This document shows, one piece after another, positions 1-8,263 of a DNA stretch of 64,000 nt (positions within the stretch are counted from its first letter, which is position 1; each line of letters starts with the position of its first letter). The notes under the pieces were generated by a model. It was not told the origin of the DNA, ran no database searches, and saw only the letters and a program-made list of their open reading frames with translations. Position numbers and translations under genes: made by a program. Source of the stretch: Bacillus sp. FJAT-49711. GTDB lineage: Bacteria > Bacillota > Bacilli > Bacillales > Bacillaceae_C. The stretch lies in contig NZ_JAGYPL010000001.1 of the NCBI RefSeq assembly GCF_018343715.1, positions 558,001-622,000 on the forward strand, in the 5' to 3' direction.

Positions 1-1
1 A

Positions 2-744
2 CATATAAAACTCCCAAAACTGGGACTTGTACGCTTTGCGAAAAGTCGAGAAGTTCATGGGCGAATGATCAATGCCACCATTCGACGAAACCCTGCTGGT
101 AAATATTTTGTTTCCATTCTTGTTGAAGTGGATATACAGCCCCTACCCAAAACAGGTTCATCCATAGGGGTCGATGTTGGATTAAAAGATTTTGCCACTC
201 TACAGATGGAACCGTATACAAAAATCCAACGTTTTTTCGCGCGTTAGAGGAAAAGTTAGCCAACGCCCAACGCGTCCTATCCAGGCGACAAGCAGGCTCC
301 TCCAATTGGCATAAACAACGAGTGAAAGTCGCCAAGATCCATGAAAAAATCACGAATTCACGGCAGGATAGGCTGAATAAAATCTCCACCCATCTTGTCA
401 AAAACCACGACTTGATTGGGATGGAAGATTTAGCTGTAAAAAAGATGCTTAAAAATGTCCATCTTGCAAAGGCAATCAGTGAAGTATCGTGGTCACAATT
501 CAGAACGATGTTGGAATATAAAGCAAAATGGTACGGAAAACAAGTCGTCCTTGTTGCAAGGAATTTTGCTTCCAGTCAACTTTGTTCTCATTGTGGTCAT
601 AAACATAAAGCCGTTAAGGATCTTGCGTTGCGTGAGTGGACTTGCCCATCATGCGAACGCCTTCATCAACGTGATCTTAACGCAAGTATCAATCTTCGCA
701 ATGAAGCATTGCGATTAACCGCAGGAACTGTGGAGATAGCCTAA
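2..744 (+). pseudogene. tnpB: TnpB (IS605 OrfB) RNA-guided nuclease, frameshifted and 5'-truncated by the window edge
   Basis: The reading frame starting at base 2 gives TnpB sequence up to the RuvC-I motif GVDVGLKDFAT, then runs into a stop at 244-246. The remainder (RuvC-II IGMEDL, the zinc ribbon with two CxxC pairs, and RuvC-III RDLNASIN) is in another frame from about base 205 to 744. The two parts join cleanly if one base was lost near 200-205, where ACT CTA (T)CA GAT GGA would restore the frame. All three acidic RuvC residues survive at the sequence level, so the decay is recent. TnpB proteins are RNA-guided DNA nucleases encoded by IS200/IS605 elements; as written this copy cannot make a full protein unless ribosomes shift frame. 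Confidence 0.85.
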
Positions 745-808
745 TCCATTAGAAACCAATGGGTTTCTGTACTTAGGAATCTTACGGCTTTAGCCGTGAG
801 AGGTTCAA
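745..808 (+). ncRNA. 3' scaffold end of the omega-RNA (reRNA) of the tnpB element
   Basis: Directly after the tnpB stop there is a perfect 7-bp hairpin (AGAAACC / GGTTTCT, 751-768) and a 9-bp hairpin (CTTACGGCT / AGCCGTGAG, 781-800), followed by GGTTCAA at 802-808. This arrangement is the known right-end structure of IS605 elements, whose transcript guides TnpB using the sequence just past the element end. Here the guide would begin at about 809. The RNA probably starts inside the tnpB coding region; I annotate only the part that is clearly structured. Confidence 0.6.
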
Positions 809-823
809 AAGGTAGTTGTTGAC

Positions 824-850
824 ATACTAACTGCTCGTCCATCATATAAT
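824..850 (+). promoter_or_regulatory. sigma-E type promoter for spoIIM
   Basis: ATA at 824-826, a 16-base spacer, then CATATAAT at 843-850, one mismatch from the CATACANT -10 consensus. The distance to the ribosome binding site (868-873) and the start at 882 is appropriate. spoIIM is a known sigma-E gene. The -35 lies only about 16 bases after the end of the IS605 remnant. Confidence 0.7.
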
Positions 851-881
851 GTACCATTCGCGGGACAGGAGGAGCAAAAAT

Positions 882-1529
882 ATGCGCAATAGACTTTCTA
901 CTAATATTATTAGTCGTCATTTTCAAGAACATTCTTCCATCTACACGTTCATCATGGTTTTATTTTTAATGGGGGTAATATTTGGTTCCATTTTTGTAAA
1001 CAGTTTATCCCCTCATCAAAAAGAAGATCTCTTCTATTACTTAAATCAGTTTTTTGGGCAAGTAGGGGAGGGGAAGACGGTTCCTCCGGAGGAGTTATTA
1101 AAATTAAGCTTCTGGCATAATGTAAAATTTGCCGGTCTCATATGGATATTGGGAATTTCCATCATTGGTTTTCCGCTAATTTTTATTTTATTATTCATAA
1201 AAGGTATCGTTGTAGGATTTTCTGTTGGATTTCTTGTGAATCAAATGGGGTGGAACGGTCTGTTGCTGGCTTTTGTTTCTCTACTTCCACAAAACTTATT
1301 GATCATTCCTATTTTTATTTTTATTTCTGTTTGTTCAATTGCCCTTTCAATGAAATTAATAAAGAAAATTTTTATTAGGCAATCCCTTCCTTTTCATCTT
1401 ATGCCAGTTTTTACAAGGTACTTTTTGTCTTATATTGGCGCAGTTGCCATCATTACAATAGCTGCAAGCTTGGAGGCATATGTTTCACCGATGCTGATGA
1501 GATCTATCATCGTTAATATTACAAACTAA
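882..1529 (+). CDS. spoIIM: Stage II sporulation protein M
   Basis: Integral membrane component of the mother-cell peptidoglycan-degrading engulfment machine, working with SpoIID and SpoIIP. The 215 residues match the usual length (about 214). Membrane segments are visible at about residues 20-40, 84-108, 125-155 and 180-200. I chose ATG at 882 because AGGAGG-like sequence (868-873) lies about 8 bases upstream; an in-frame ATG at 849 overlaps the promoter -10. The gene has its own sigma-E type promoter, consistent with mother-cell expression. Position directly before fur matches the B. subtilis order. Confidence 0.93.
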   Translation: MRNRLSTNIISRHFQEHSSIYTFIMVLFLMGVIFGSIFVNSLSPHQKEDLFYYLNQFFGQVGEGKTVPPEELLKLSFWHNVKFAGLIWILGISIIGFPLIFILLFIKGIVVGFSVGFLVNQMGWNGLLLAFVSLLPQNLLIIPIFIFISVCSIALSMKLIKKIFIRQSLPFHLMPVFTRYFLSYIGAVAIITIAASLEAYVSPMLMRSIIVNITN

Positions 1530-1575
1530 TATTTATAAAACATTTAATTGCTTCGTTATTTATAGTCATTTTAGT

Positions 1576-1603
1576 TTGATTATAACTTCCCTTCTGCTAT
1601 AAT
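1576..1603 (+). promoter_or_regulatory. sigma-A promoter for fur
   Basis: TTGATT at 1576-1581 and TATAAT at 1598-1603 with a 16-base spacer, about 33 bases before the fur start. I see no convincing Fur or PerR box in the short upstream region. Confidence 0.6.
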
Positions 1604-1635
1604 ATAGTGGATAGTGGCGAGGGAGGATACATAGT

Positions 1636-2106
1636 ATGGAAAGTCGTATTGATCGCATAAAAAAACAGCTGCATTCTGCAAGCTATAAGCTTACTCCCCA
1701 GCGTGAAGCCACGGTTCGGGTGTTGCTTGAACATGAAGAAGATCATTTAAGTGCAGAAGATGTTTACCTGCTAGTTAAAGAGAAGGCGCCAGAAATTGGA
1801 CTTGCGACAGTATATCGAACATTAGAACTTTTAACAGAATTAAAAGTAGTGGATAAAATTAACTTTGGCGACGGTGTTTCTCGTTATGACCTGCGGAAAG
1901 AAGGCGCGGCCCATTTTCATCACCATTTAGTCTGCATCGAATGTGGCGCGGTGGATGAAATACAAGATGACCTGTTAGGTGACGTCGAGAAAATTGTTGA
2001 GCGCGATTGGAATTTTAAAATTAAAGATCATAGACTCACCTTCCACGGTATATGCTGGCGCTGTCATAAAAAGACTGATGAAGACAATGAAGATAAAAAT
2101 GAATAA
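1636..2106 (+). CDS. fur: Ferric uptake regulator Fur
   Basis: Fe(II)-dependent transcriptional repressor of iron uptake genes. Residues 1-85 form the winged-helix DNA-binding domain; residues 86-145 are the metal-binding dimerization domain with H93, H95-H97, CxxC (C100, C103) and a second CxxC (C140, C143) for structural zinc. Length of 156 aa is close to the family norm. The start ATG follows GAGGGAGG. PerR and Zur share the fold; the position after spoIIM and before yqzK-xerD and the HFHHH motif favour Fur. The C-terminal tail is acidic (residues 147-156). Confidence 0.93.
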   Translation: MESRIDRIKKQLHSASYKLTPQREATVRVLLEHEEDHLSAEDVYLLVKEKAPEIGLATVYRTLELLTELKVVDKINFGDGVSRYDLRKEGAAHFHHHLVCIECGAVDEIQDDLLGDVEKIVERDWNFKIKDHRLTFHGICWRCHKKTDEDNEDKNE

Positions 2107-2119
2107 GAAAATAATGAAG

Positions 2120-2150
2120 CCTTTTCCTGCTTTTAGGAAAAGGTTTTCCT
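2120..2150 (+). terminator. Intrinsic terminator after fur
   Basis: Perfect 9-bp stem CCTTTTCCT / AGGAAAAGG (2120-2128 / 2135-2143) followed by a T-rich run. Confidence 0.75.
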
Positions 2151-2199
2151 ATTTTTTCAATATCCATGAATAAACATAGACAAGCTGGGCATATGCTTG

Positions 2200-2300
2200 T
2201 AAAAAGAAAAGTATAAGCGTCTCGCTCATTGAAGTACAAGACTATAGGATGTGCGTTAGTCGACACTGCTATAGGATGTGGCTGCTTGAGCAAGATAAAA
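2200..2300 (-). repeat. Degenerate copy of dispersed repeat A (inverted)
   Basis: The fur-yqzK gap contains a stretch starting with a GAAAAGnnnAAGCG-like end that resembles the inverted end of repeat family A described at 8065 and 13698. Similarity is limited to that end and the rest is too diverged to delimit. No gene is seen between 2107 and 2325. Confidence 0.3.
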
Positions 2301-2325
2301 GTATGTCTACAAAGGAATGGTTTCA

Positions 2326-2553
2326 TTGAAAAATATATGGAAGGTCTTCTTCGGAACATTAAGATTGTTTTTGTTATTTGCGGGGTGCACGATCCTCTTT
2401 TATTATGGTATTATGTGGATAAATCAAGAATATGAAAATTATCGGCGTTACGACGAGCCGGAAGGAACAGCGGTAAAGGCTTTTCAGCCGTTTGGAAACG
2501 AGGATAATGGCTGGTTTTCACGCCTTCTGCTTTTTTATCAGAATGGAGAGTAA
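2326..2553 (+). CDS. yqzK: YqzK-like small membrane protein (DUF4227)
   Basis: Small protein of about 75 residues with one N-terminal membrane segment (roughly residues 7-27) followed by the family motif YRRYDEPEG. Function unknown. The location between fur and xerD is conserved in Bacillus. I prefer the TTG start at 2326, which has AAAGGA (2311-2316) at a proper 9-base distance; an ATG at 2317 in the same frame lies on top of that site. The stop is six bases before the xerD start, so the two are very likely co-transcribed. Confidence 0.75.
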   Translation: MKNIWKVFFGTLRLFLLFAGCTILFYYGIMWINQEYENYRRYDEPEGTAVKAFQPFGNEDNGWFSRLLLFYQNGE

Positions 2554-2558
2554 AGACA

Positions 2559-3452
2559 ATGCAAGATCGGCTGCAGGATTTTATTCATTTTATGATTGTG
2601 GAAAAAGGATTGGCCCAAAATACAATTATTTCATATGAACGTGATTTAAAGCGATATTTAAAATACTTACAACAAGTTGAACAATTAAAATCACTGAACG
2701 ATGTTTCACGAATTCATATCGTTCAGTTTTTGTCATTTTTAAAAGGTGAAGGGAAATCAGCTAAAACACTTGCAAGACATATTGCTTCCATAAGGGCATT
2801 TCATCAATTTTTACTACGTGAAAAAGCTGTAGAACAAGACCCCTCTGTTCATATTGAAACACCACAATTGGAGAGAACATTACCTAAGGTATTAAGTTTT
2901 AAGGAAGTTGAATCATTATTAGAAACACCTGATTCATCCTCACCTTTTGGTTTAAGAGACAAAGCGATGATTGAGCTATTATATGCTACGGGAATTCGTG
3001 TAAGTGAGCTCATTAATCTTGATATGGAAAATGTACACCTTACTATGGGTTTTGTCCGCTGTATTGGAAAGGGAAATAAAGAAAGGATTATTCCAATCGG
3101 AAAAATAGCCCAAGAAATCATTGAACAATACATATTTGAGTCACGACCAAAATTGAAAAACTCTAAAAATCGAACCGAGGCTTTGTTTCTTAATCATCAT
3201 GGAAATCGTCTAACGAGACAAGGATTTTGGAAGATTATAAAAAAACTTGCCACCGAAGCAAAAATTGAAAAAGAGCTAACACCACATACTCTTCGACATT
3301 CGTTTGCCACTCATCTGCTTGAAAATGGGGCAGACTTAAGAGCGGTGCAAGAAATGCTAGGCCATGCCGATATATCAACAACTCAAATTTATACACATGT
3401 AACAAAAACGCGATTAAAAGATGTTTATACAAAATTTCATCCACGTGCATAA
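2559..3452 (+). CDS. xerD: Site-specific tyrosine recombinase XerD
   Basis: Partner of XerC in resolving chromosome dimers at the dif site. Residues 1-85 are the SAM-like core-binding domain; the catalytic domain has R147, K171, H243, R246, H269 and nucleophile Y278, so the full R-K-H-R-H-Y set is present. Length 297 aa is standard for XerD (B. subtilis RipX). It follows yqzK by a few bases, consistent with one transcript. XerC shares the motifs, but the genomic position before deoB identifies XerD. Confidence 0.93.
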   Translation: MQDRLQDFIHFMIVEKGLAQNTIISYERDLKRYLKYLQQVEQLKSLNDVSRIHIVQFLSFLKGEGKSAKTLARHIASIRAFHQFLLREKAVEQDPSVHIETPQLERTLPKVLSFKEVESLLETPDSSSPFGLRDKAMIELLYATGIRVSELINLDMENVHLTMGFVRCIGKGNKERIIPIGKIAQEIIEQYIFESRPKLKNSKNRTEALFLNHHGNRLTRQGFWKIIKKLATEAKIEKELTPHTLRHSFATHLLENGADLRAVQEMLGHADISTTQIYTHVTKTRLKDVYTKFHPRA

Positions 3453-3650
3453 TAAAAGCGATTGCGTCTTGTTCACTGACGTACAAGCCTGCAAAAGGGG
3501 CCCATCAACGAACGGCCTAGTCAATGTTCCTTTTTGGCCCACTGACAGAATAAAGAAAACACGATGAGGCGGGGAGGTCGAATCGATGTTGACTTATTGC
3601 AGCCAAGAGGACAAGAAGCTTGCTAGTCGATAGGCGCTCGAACTGAACAC
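3453..3650 (-). repeat. Dispersed repeat A, inverted copy
   Basis: The xerD-deoB gap starts with AAAAGCGATTGCGTCTTG and ends near CTAGTCGATAGGCGCTCGA, the two ends (in reverse orientation) of the repeat seen at 8065-8170. The inner part is diverged. There is no coding potential here. Confidence 0.45.
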
Positions 3651-3664
3651 AGAAAAGTTAACTC

Positions 3665-3688
3665 AACCGCAAATTGCGGTTTTTTTAT
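3665..3688 (+). terminator. Intrinsic terminator after xerD
   Basis: AACCGC / GCGGTT stem with a short AT-rich loop followed by a seven-base T run, upstream of deoB. Confidence 0.7.
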
Positions 3689-3749
3689 AGTGTCTATAAG
3701 GGTATGATACAGGTATAGTCGAATATCAACATAAGAGGGGGCAACAAAT

Positions 3750-4931
3750 ATGGATGCAAATTTCAAAAGAATACATCTTATTGTATTGGACTCAGTCGGA
3801 ATCGGCGAGGCTCCTGATGCAGCAGCTTACAATGATGAAGGCGCAGATACATTAGGTCACATTGCGGAAAAAATCGACGGGTTGAACATGCCAAATATGG
3901 AGAAATTCGGACTTTCCAATATAAAAAAAATAAAAGGTATAAATAAGACGGAAAATTCACTAGCTTTCTACACTAAAATGCAAGAGGCCTCACGAGGAAA
4001 GGATACGATGACAGGTCATTGGGAACTTATGGGCCTTATTACGAGCCATCCTTTCAAAGTGTTTCCAAACGGTTTTCCCGAATTGCTGATCACACAATTG
4101 GAAAAAGCTTCAGGTAGAAGTATTATAGGAAATGTTCCCGCCAGCGGAACTGAAATCATCGATCGCCTTGGAGAGGAGCATATGAAAACTGGCGCGCTGA
4201 TTGTTTACACTTCAGCAGATTCAGTTTTACAAATTGCAGCCCATGAAGAAATTGTACCGATTGATGAATTATATCAAATATGTGAGAAGGTCCGAGAACT
4301 TACCTTAGTAGATGAATATAAAGTGGGCAGAGTGATTGCAAGGCCATTTATTGGCGAACCGGGTAATTTCAAACGGACAGCAAATCGTCATGACTACGCT
4401 TTGAAGCCTTTTAGTAATACCGTCATGAATGCACTAAAAGATTCAGGCTTAGATGTAATTGCGATAGGAAAAATAAATGATATATACGATGGCGAAGGAA
4501 TAACGAAAGCGGTAAGAACAGTTTCAAATATGGATGGAGTAGATAAACTTATTGAAGTGATGAAGCAGGATTTCACAGGCTTAAGCTTTGTTAATCTAGT
4601 CGATTTTGATGCTCTGTATGGACATAGAAGAGACCCAAATGGATATGGCAAGGCACTTGAGGAGTTTGACGCACGAATACCAGAAATACTCCAAACTTTA
4701 AAAGATGATGACTTGCTGATCATTACAGCAGATCATGGAAATGACCCAATTCATCATGGAACCGACCATACGAGGGAATTTGTACCTCTTATCGTTTATT
4801 CGAAGCAATTCAATGGTGGGGGAGAACTTCCTTTGCGAAAAACCTTTGCAGATGTTGGTGCCACGGTTGCAAATAATTTTAGTGTTAAATGGCAGGGAGA
4901 AGGAGAAAGTTTTTTAGAAGACTTAGTTTAA
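3750..4931 (+). CDS. deoB: Phosphopentomutase
   Basis: Interconverts (deoxy)ribose 1-phosphate and 5-phosphate in nucleoside salvage. Alkaline phosphatase superfamily metal-binding motifs are visible: D14 in VLDSVGIGE, the TADHGNDP motif near residues 325-332 and the HTREFVPL stretch. The acceptor threonine is T86 in [10 protein letters not shown]. The 393-aa length is typical (drm of B. subtilis). The ATG follows AGAGGGGGC. In B. subtilis the next gene is the purine nucleoside phosphorylase pupG; here a terminator follows at once and pupG is absent. Confidence 0.95.
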   Translation: MDANFKRIHLIVLDSVGIGEAPDAAAYNDEGADTLGHIAEKIDGLNMPNMEKFGLSNIKKIKGINKTENSLAFYTKMQEASRGKDTMTGHWELMGLITSHPFKVFPNGFPELLITQLEKASGRSIIGNVPASGTEIIDRLGEEHMKTGALIVYTSADSVLQIAAHEEIVPIDELYQICEKVRELTLVDEYKVGRVIARPFIGEPGNFKRTANRHDYALKPFSNTVMNALKDSGLDVIAIGKINDIYDGEGITKAVRTVSNMDGVDKLIEVMKQDFTGLSFVNLVDFDALYGHRRDPNGYGKALEEFDARIPEILQTLKDDDLLIITADHGNDPIHHGTDHTREFVPLIVYSKQFNGGGELPLRKTFADVGATVANNFSVKWQGEGESFLEDLV

Positions 4932-4942
4932 ATAAATCGAAG

Positions 4943-4990
4943 AAAGCTTGTTGAGATTACTTGTTATTCTCAACAAGCTTTTTCTTTTTT
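4943..4990 (+). terminator. Intrinsic terminator after deoB
   Basis: A perfect 14-bp stem (4943-4956 with 4968-4981) followed by an uninterrupted T-rich tract. It isolates deoB from the sporulation genes that follow. Confidence 0.88.
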
Positions 4991-4994
4991 TTCT

Positions 4995-5023
4995 GTATAA
5001 TTCACCTCGCCCATGGCGAGAAT
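4995..5023 (+). promoter_or_regulatory. sigma-F type promoter for dacF
   Basis: GTATA at 4995-4999, a 15-base spacer, and GGCGAGAAT at 5015-5023, which fits the GGnnAnAnT -10 element of forespore sigma-F promoters fully. dacF is a known sigma-F gene, and no terminator is seen between dacF and spoIIAA, so read-through would amplify sigF. Confidence 0.7.
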
Positions 5024-5078
5024 GATGAATATGGAAATCATTTCCGTTTTTGTCTATGAATAAATTGGAGGGAATAGT

Positions 5079-6242
5079 ATGAAGAAATTGATAAGTTCAT
5101 GCATCGGTATATTTATGTTATTTTCACTAATATCCCATTCTGCATTAGCAGAAGAGAAACAAGTTGAGCTTTCAGATGAATCAAAATCCGCTATCTTAAT
5201 AGAACGAGATACTGGGACTGTTTTGTATGAAAAAAATATGCACGAAAAATACTCACCTGCCTCCATGACTAAAATAATGACGATGCTTCTTATTATGGAA
5301 GCGATCGATACTGGTAAATTATCATTTAAGGATAAAGTGTCAACGAGTGAGTATGCTGCTTCTATGGGGGGCTCTCAAATATTTTTAGAGCCTGGTGAAC
5401 AAATGAAAGTAGATGAACTTTTACTCGCTGTTTCAATCGGTTCAGCAAATGATGCTTCAGTAGCTTTGGCGGAAAAAGTAGCTGGAAGCGAAGAAAACTT
5501 TGTGAAGATGATGAATGAAAAGGTCAAGGAACTAGGCTTAAAAAATACACAATTTAAAAATACAACAGGATTGCCTGCTAAAGATCATTTTAGTACAGCT
5601 CACGATATGGCCATTATGGCTAAAGAGTTATTAAAATATGAAGAAATTACGAATTTTACAAAGATGTATGAGTCATATTTGCGGGAAGATACAGATAAAA
5701 AATTTTGGCTCGTAAATACAAATAAACTAGTGAAATTTTACCCTGGAGTAGATGGGTTGAAGACCGGATTTACAAGGGAAGCCATGTATTGCTTAACGGC
5801 AACAGCGAAAAAAGATGGCATGAGGGTTATCGCTGTTATTTTCGGAGCTCCGACTTCAAAAAGCAGAAATGCGCAAATAACAAAAATGCTTGATTATTCT
5901 TTTGCCAATTACGCCTCGCACCCTGTATATAAAAAAGGGGAAGCGCTCGGAAAAGTAAAAATCAGTAAAGGAAATATAAAAGAAATAAAAGCAGTTACTG
6001 GAGAGCCCGTTTCAGTTTTAACAAAGAAAGGGGAGCAGTTAAAGAAAATTACAAAGGATATAAAACTAAACAATCATTTAAAAGCCCCAATCGAAAAAGG
6101 TGACGAAGTCGGGACGTTAACGATTATCAAAGATGGTAAAACTTTAGCAAAAACAAAACTAATCGCTGAGAAAAACGTCAAAAAAGCCACTTGGTGGGAC
6201 TTATATAAACGTACATTTGGAATGTTTACTAAATCAAATTAA
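5079..6242 (+). CDS. dacF: D-alanyl-D-alanine carboxypeptidase DacF (forespore)
   Basis: Penicillin-binding peptidase S11 that trims the terminal D-Ala of peptidoglycan stem peptides and affects spore cortex cross-linking together with DacB. A signal peptide covers residues 1-24 (cleavage near ALA-EE). The active-site SxxK is S62-MT-K65, SxN is S122-A-N124 and KTG is K228-T-G. A C-terminal beta-rich domain and amphipathic tail complete the 387 residues. The start follows GGAGGG. The position before spoIIAA and the sigma-F type promoter identify it as DacF rather than DacA or DacB. Confidence 0.93.
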   Translation: MKKLISSCIGIFMLFSLISHSALAEEKQVELSDESKSAILIERDTGTVLYEKNMHEKYSPASMTKIMTMLLIMEAIDTGKLSFKDKVSTSEYAASMGGSQIFLEPGEQMKVDELLLAVSIGSANDASVALAEKVAGSEENFVKMMNEKVKELGLKNTQFKNTTGLPAKDHFSTAHDMAIMAKELLKYEEITNFTKMYESYLREDTDKKFWLVNTNKLVKFYPGVDGLKTGFTREAMYCLTATAKKDGMRVIAVIFGAPTSKSRNAQITKMLDYSFANYASHPVYKKGEALGKVKISKGNIKEIKAVTGEPVSVLTKKGEQLKKITKDIKLNNHLKAPIEKGDEVGTLTIIKDGKTLAKTKLIAEKNVKKATWWDLYKRTFGMFTKSN

Positions 6243-6319
6243 ATAGATAAGGAAAGGCCTTGCTCATAGAAAAGAACAAAAAATATAAGTTCAAGAGCTG
6301 GCCATTAACAAAAAAATGT

Positions 6320-6326
6320 TGGCGAA
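6320..6326 (+). promoter_or_regulatory. Putative Spo0A box upstream of spoIIAA
   Basis: TGGCGAA matches the TGNCGAA 0A-box exactly and lies about 25 bases upstream of the sigma-H -35 element. spoIIA is a classic Spo0A-P activated operon in B. subtilis. Confidence 0.55.
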
Positions 6327-6348
6327 TTTCTTCTAGTTTTGTCATGAG

Positions 6349-6378
6349 GAAGGAATCTGAACCTAAAAGGTAGAATTG
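6349..6378 (+). promoter_or_regulatory. sigma-H type promoter for the spoIIA operon
   Basis: GAAGGAAT (-35, core AGGA 6351-6354) and GTAGAATT (-10, core GAAT 6373-6376) are spaced as in RnAGGAWWW-N11-12-RnnGAATWW. The predicted start of transcription falls just before the ribosome binding site of spoIIAA. Confidence 0.7.
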
Positions 6379-6415
6379 ACTCACTATACTCTTAAGCGAG
6401 GAGGCTATAGATAAA

Positions 6416-6766
6416 GTGAGTCTATCAATCGATTTAGAAATTAGGCAAGACGTTTTATGCATCAGACTATCAGGTGAATTGGATCATCATACGGCTGAGG
6501 AATTAAAAAATAGAGTAACTGAAGCCATTGAAAAACACCGAATCCTCCATATCGTCATGAATCTTGAAAAATTAACGTTTATGGATAGCTCAGGTCTTGG
6601 AGTTGTGCTAGGAAGGTATAAACAAATAAAGTTGAAAAATGGTGAAATGGTCGTTTGTGCAATCACTCCCCCAGTAAAGAGATTGTTCGAAATGTCTGGT
6701 TTATTTAAAATAATTAGACTGGAACCATCAGAACAATTTGCACTTGAAAGATTGGGGGTAGCTTAA
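6416..6766 (+). CDS. spoIIAA: Anti-sigma F factor antagonist SpoIIAA
   Basis: STAS-domain protein that, when unphosphorylated, binds SpoIIAB and frees sigma-F in the forespore. The phosphorylated serine is S58 within the motif FMDSSGLGV. Length 116 aa is typical. Translation starts at GTG with AGGAGG about 11 bases upstream. It is the first gene of spoIIAA-spoIIAB-sigF; the spacing to spoIIAB is only three bases. Confidence 0.96.
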   Translation: MSLSIDLEIRQDVLCIRLSGELDHHTAEELKNRVTEAIEKHRILHIVMNLEKLTFMDSSGLGVVLGRYKQIKLKNGEMVVCAITPPVKRLFEMSGLFKIIRLEPSEQFALERLGVA

Positions 6767-6769
6767 CAG

Positions 6770-7210
6770 ATGAGAAATGAAATGCAAATTCAATTTAGTG
6801 CATTAAGCCAAAACGAATCATTTGCCCGTGTTACGGTCGCTGCTTTTATCGCACAATTAGACCCTACGCTTGATGAATTAACGGAGATTAAAACCGTCGT
6901 TTCAGAAGCTGTTACAAATGCGATTATTCATGGATATGAGCAAAATCCTGCAGGAATTGTCTATATCTCTGCAGCAATTGAAGACGATATGATCGATTTA
7001 GTGATTAGAGATAATGGCATCGGAATTCAAAATATTGAAGAGGCAAGACAGCCTCTATTTACAACGAAACCTGAATTAGAAAGATCAGGAATGGGTTTTA
7101 CGATAATGGAAAACTTTATGGACCAAATTGAAGTGGAATCACACCCAGGTACAGGCACAACCATTCGCTTAATCAAATATGTAACCAAAAACAAAGCGTT
7201 ATGCAATTAA
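6770..7210 (+). CDS. spoIIAB: Anti-sigma F factor / serine kinase SpoIIAB
   Basis: GHKL-fold kinase that binds sigma-F and phosphorylates SpoIIAA. The N box (E46AVTN50), G1 box (DNGIGI, residues 81-86) and G2 box (SGMGF, near 106-110) are all present. Length 146 aa is standard. It is translationally tight with spoIIAA upstream and sigF 12 bases downstream. Confidence 0.96.
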   Translation: MRNEMQIQFSALSQNESFARVTVAAFIAQLDPTLDELTEIKTVVSEAVTNAIIHGYEQNPAGIVYISAAIEDDMIDLVIRDNGIGIQNIEEARQPLFTTKPELERSGMGFTIMENFMDQIEVESHPGTGTTIRLIKYVTKNKALCN

Positions 7211-7222
7211 GGAGCCGCGCCT

Positions 7223-7981
7223 ATGGATGTGGAACTAAAGAAAGAGGCAAATAAGGGCTTTTTGAAGGATGCAGAGGTAAAGGAATATATAAAAAGAAGC
7301 CAAGAAGGGGATCAAGAAGCAAGGGACATTCTCGTGGAAAAAAACGTACGTCTCGTATGGTCCGTAGTCCAACGCTTTTTGAATAGAGGATATGAACCGG
7401 ATGATCTATTTCAAATAGGAAGCATTGGTTTATTAAAATCTGTTGATAAATTTGATCTCTCTTACGATGTTAAATTCTCCACCTATGCTGTTCCGATGAT
7501 TATTGGAGAAATTCAACGTTTTATACGTGATGATGGAACCGTAAAGGTGAGCAGATCTTTAAAAGAATTAGGAAATCGGATAAGAAAAGCAAGGGATGAG
7601 CTGGCAAAAAGGGATGAAAAGGTTCCGACTATTGGAGAAATAGCCGATTATTTAGGGGTCAGTCGTGAAGAAGTGATTATGGCACAAGATGCCGGTCGTT
7701 CTCCGACTTCCATACATGAAACGGTTTATGAAAATGATGGTGATCCCATCACCCTCATTGACCAAATTTCGGATCAAAACGACCATAAGTGGTTTGATAA
7801 AATTGCGTTAGAAGAAGCCATTCGTGGGTTGGATGAACGGGAAAGGCTAATCGTTTATCTCAGGTATTATAAAGATCAAACTCAGTCGGAAGTTGCCAGC
7901 CGCCTTGGTATCTCGCAAGTTCAAGTTTCACGTCTTGAAAAGAAAATATTGGAGCAGATGAAAGAACACATGGATGCTTAA
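7223..7981 (+). CDS. sigF: RNA polymerase sigma-F factor
   Basis: First forespore-specific sigma factor. The 252 residues contain region 2 (DDLFQIGSIGLLK and the nearby FSTYAVPMIIGEIQRF), region 3 and the region 4 helix-turn-helix near SEVASRLGISQVQVSRLE. The order and identity relative to spoIIAA-AB are unambiguous. A transcription terminator overlaps the last codons, so the spoVA genes downstream need their own promoter. Confidence 0.96.
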   Translation: MDVELKKEANKGFLKDAEVKEYIKRSQEGDQEARDILVEKNVRLVWSVVQRFLNRGYEPDDLFQIGSIGLLKSVDKFDLSYDVKFSTYAVPMIIGEIQRFIRDDGTVKVSRSLKELGNRIRKARDELAKRDEKVPTIGEIADYLGVSREEVIMAQDAGRSPTSIHETVYENDGDPITLIDQISDQNDHKWFDKIALEEAIRGLDERERLIVYLRYYKDQTQSEVASRLGISQVQVSRLEKKILEQMKEHMDA

Positions 7982-8004
7982 ATGGGCATCCATGTGTTTT
8001 TTCT
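7966..8004 (+). terminator. Intrinsic terminator overlapping the sigF stop codon
   Basis: A 12-bp perfect stem ACACATGGATGC / GCATCCATGTGT (7966-7977 / 7986-7997) followed by six T. The left arm is coding sequence and the stop codon sits in the loop. Confidence 0.88.
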
Positions 8005-8064
8005 CGTTGTTAAGGAAATTTTAAATTAGAAGCTTTGTGGATAGCTTTTTAAGAAATAAGTTTT

Positions 8065-8170
8065 TGTTTAGCTCCAGCACCTATCGACTAGAAACTTCCT
8101 GTCCTTTTCTTTTGCGTAAATCAAAAGCCTTGAAGCTTATACGTCGATAAACAGGCGCTTGCGCTTTATA
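8065..8170 (+). repeat. Dispersed repeat A, direct copy
   Basis: Starts TTTAGCTCCAGCACCTATCG and ends CAGGCGCTTGCGCTTTA. The same two ends with related inner sequence occur at 15319-15648 and, inverted, at 3453, 13698 and 50000. It is noncoding and lies between the sigF terminator and the spoVAA promoter. Confidence 0.7.
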
Positions 8171-8178
8171 TGTTTCCT

Positions 8179-8208
8179 GCATGAAAAAATACTGGTTTTC
8201 ACATACTA
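8179..8208 (+). promoter_or_regulatory. sigma-G type promoter for spoVAA
   Basis: GCATG at 8179-8183, an 18-base spacer and CATACTA at 8202-8208. Both elements match the sigma-G consensus (GYATR, CATWMTA) without mismatch. spoVA is known to be transcribed by sigma-G. Confidence 0.8.
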
Positions 8209-8263
8209 ATAAAGCATATTATATTGCTTTTAAGAAAATCAAGAAATGCAGGAAGTGAATACG

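Larger units (their letters stand above)
1..808 (+). mobile_element. IS200/IS605-family element, right part (left end outside window)
   Basis: The window opens inside an element whose only visible gene is a tnpB-type gene. The right end is marked by two hairpins after the stop codon (751-768 and 781-800) and the terminal TTCAA-like sequence at 804-808. No tnpA is visible; it may lie upstream or the element may never have carried one. The exact right boundary is inferred from the usual IS605 layout, not from a target comparison. Confidence 0.75.

Noticed and set aside
69-401. 110-codon open frame on the minus strand in the tnpB region
   Set aside because: Antisense to clear TnpB coding sequence in two plus-strand frames, with no ribosome binding site and no family resemblance.
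819-850. TTGACA (819) and TATAAT (845) as a sigma-A promoter for spoIIM
   Set aside because: The spacer would be 20 bases, too long for sigma-A. The same region fits a sigma-E promoter with correct spacing, in agreement with spoIIM biology.
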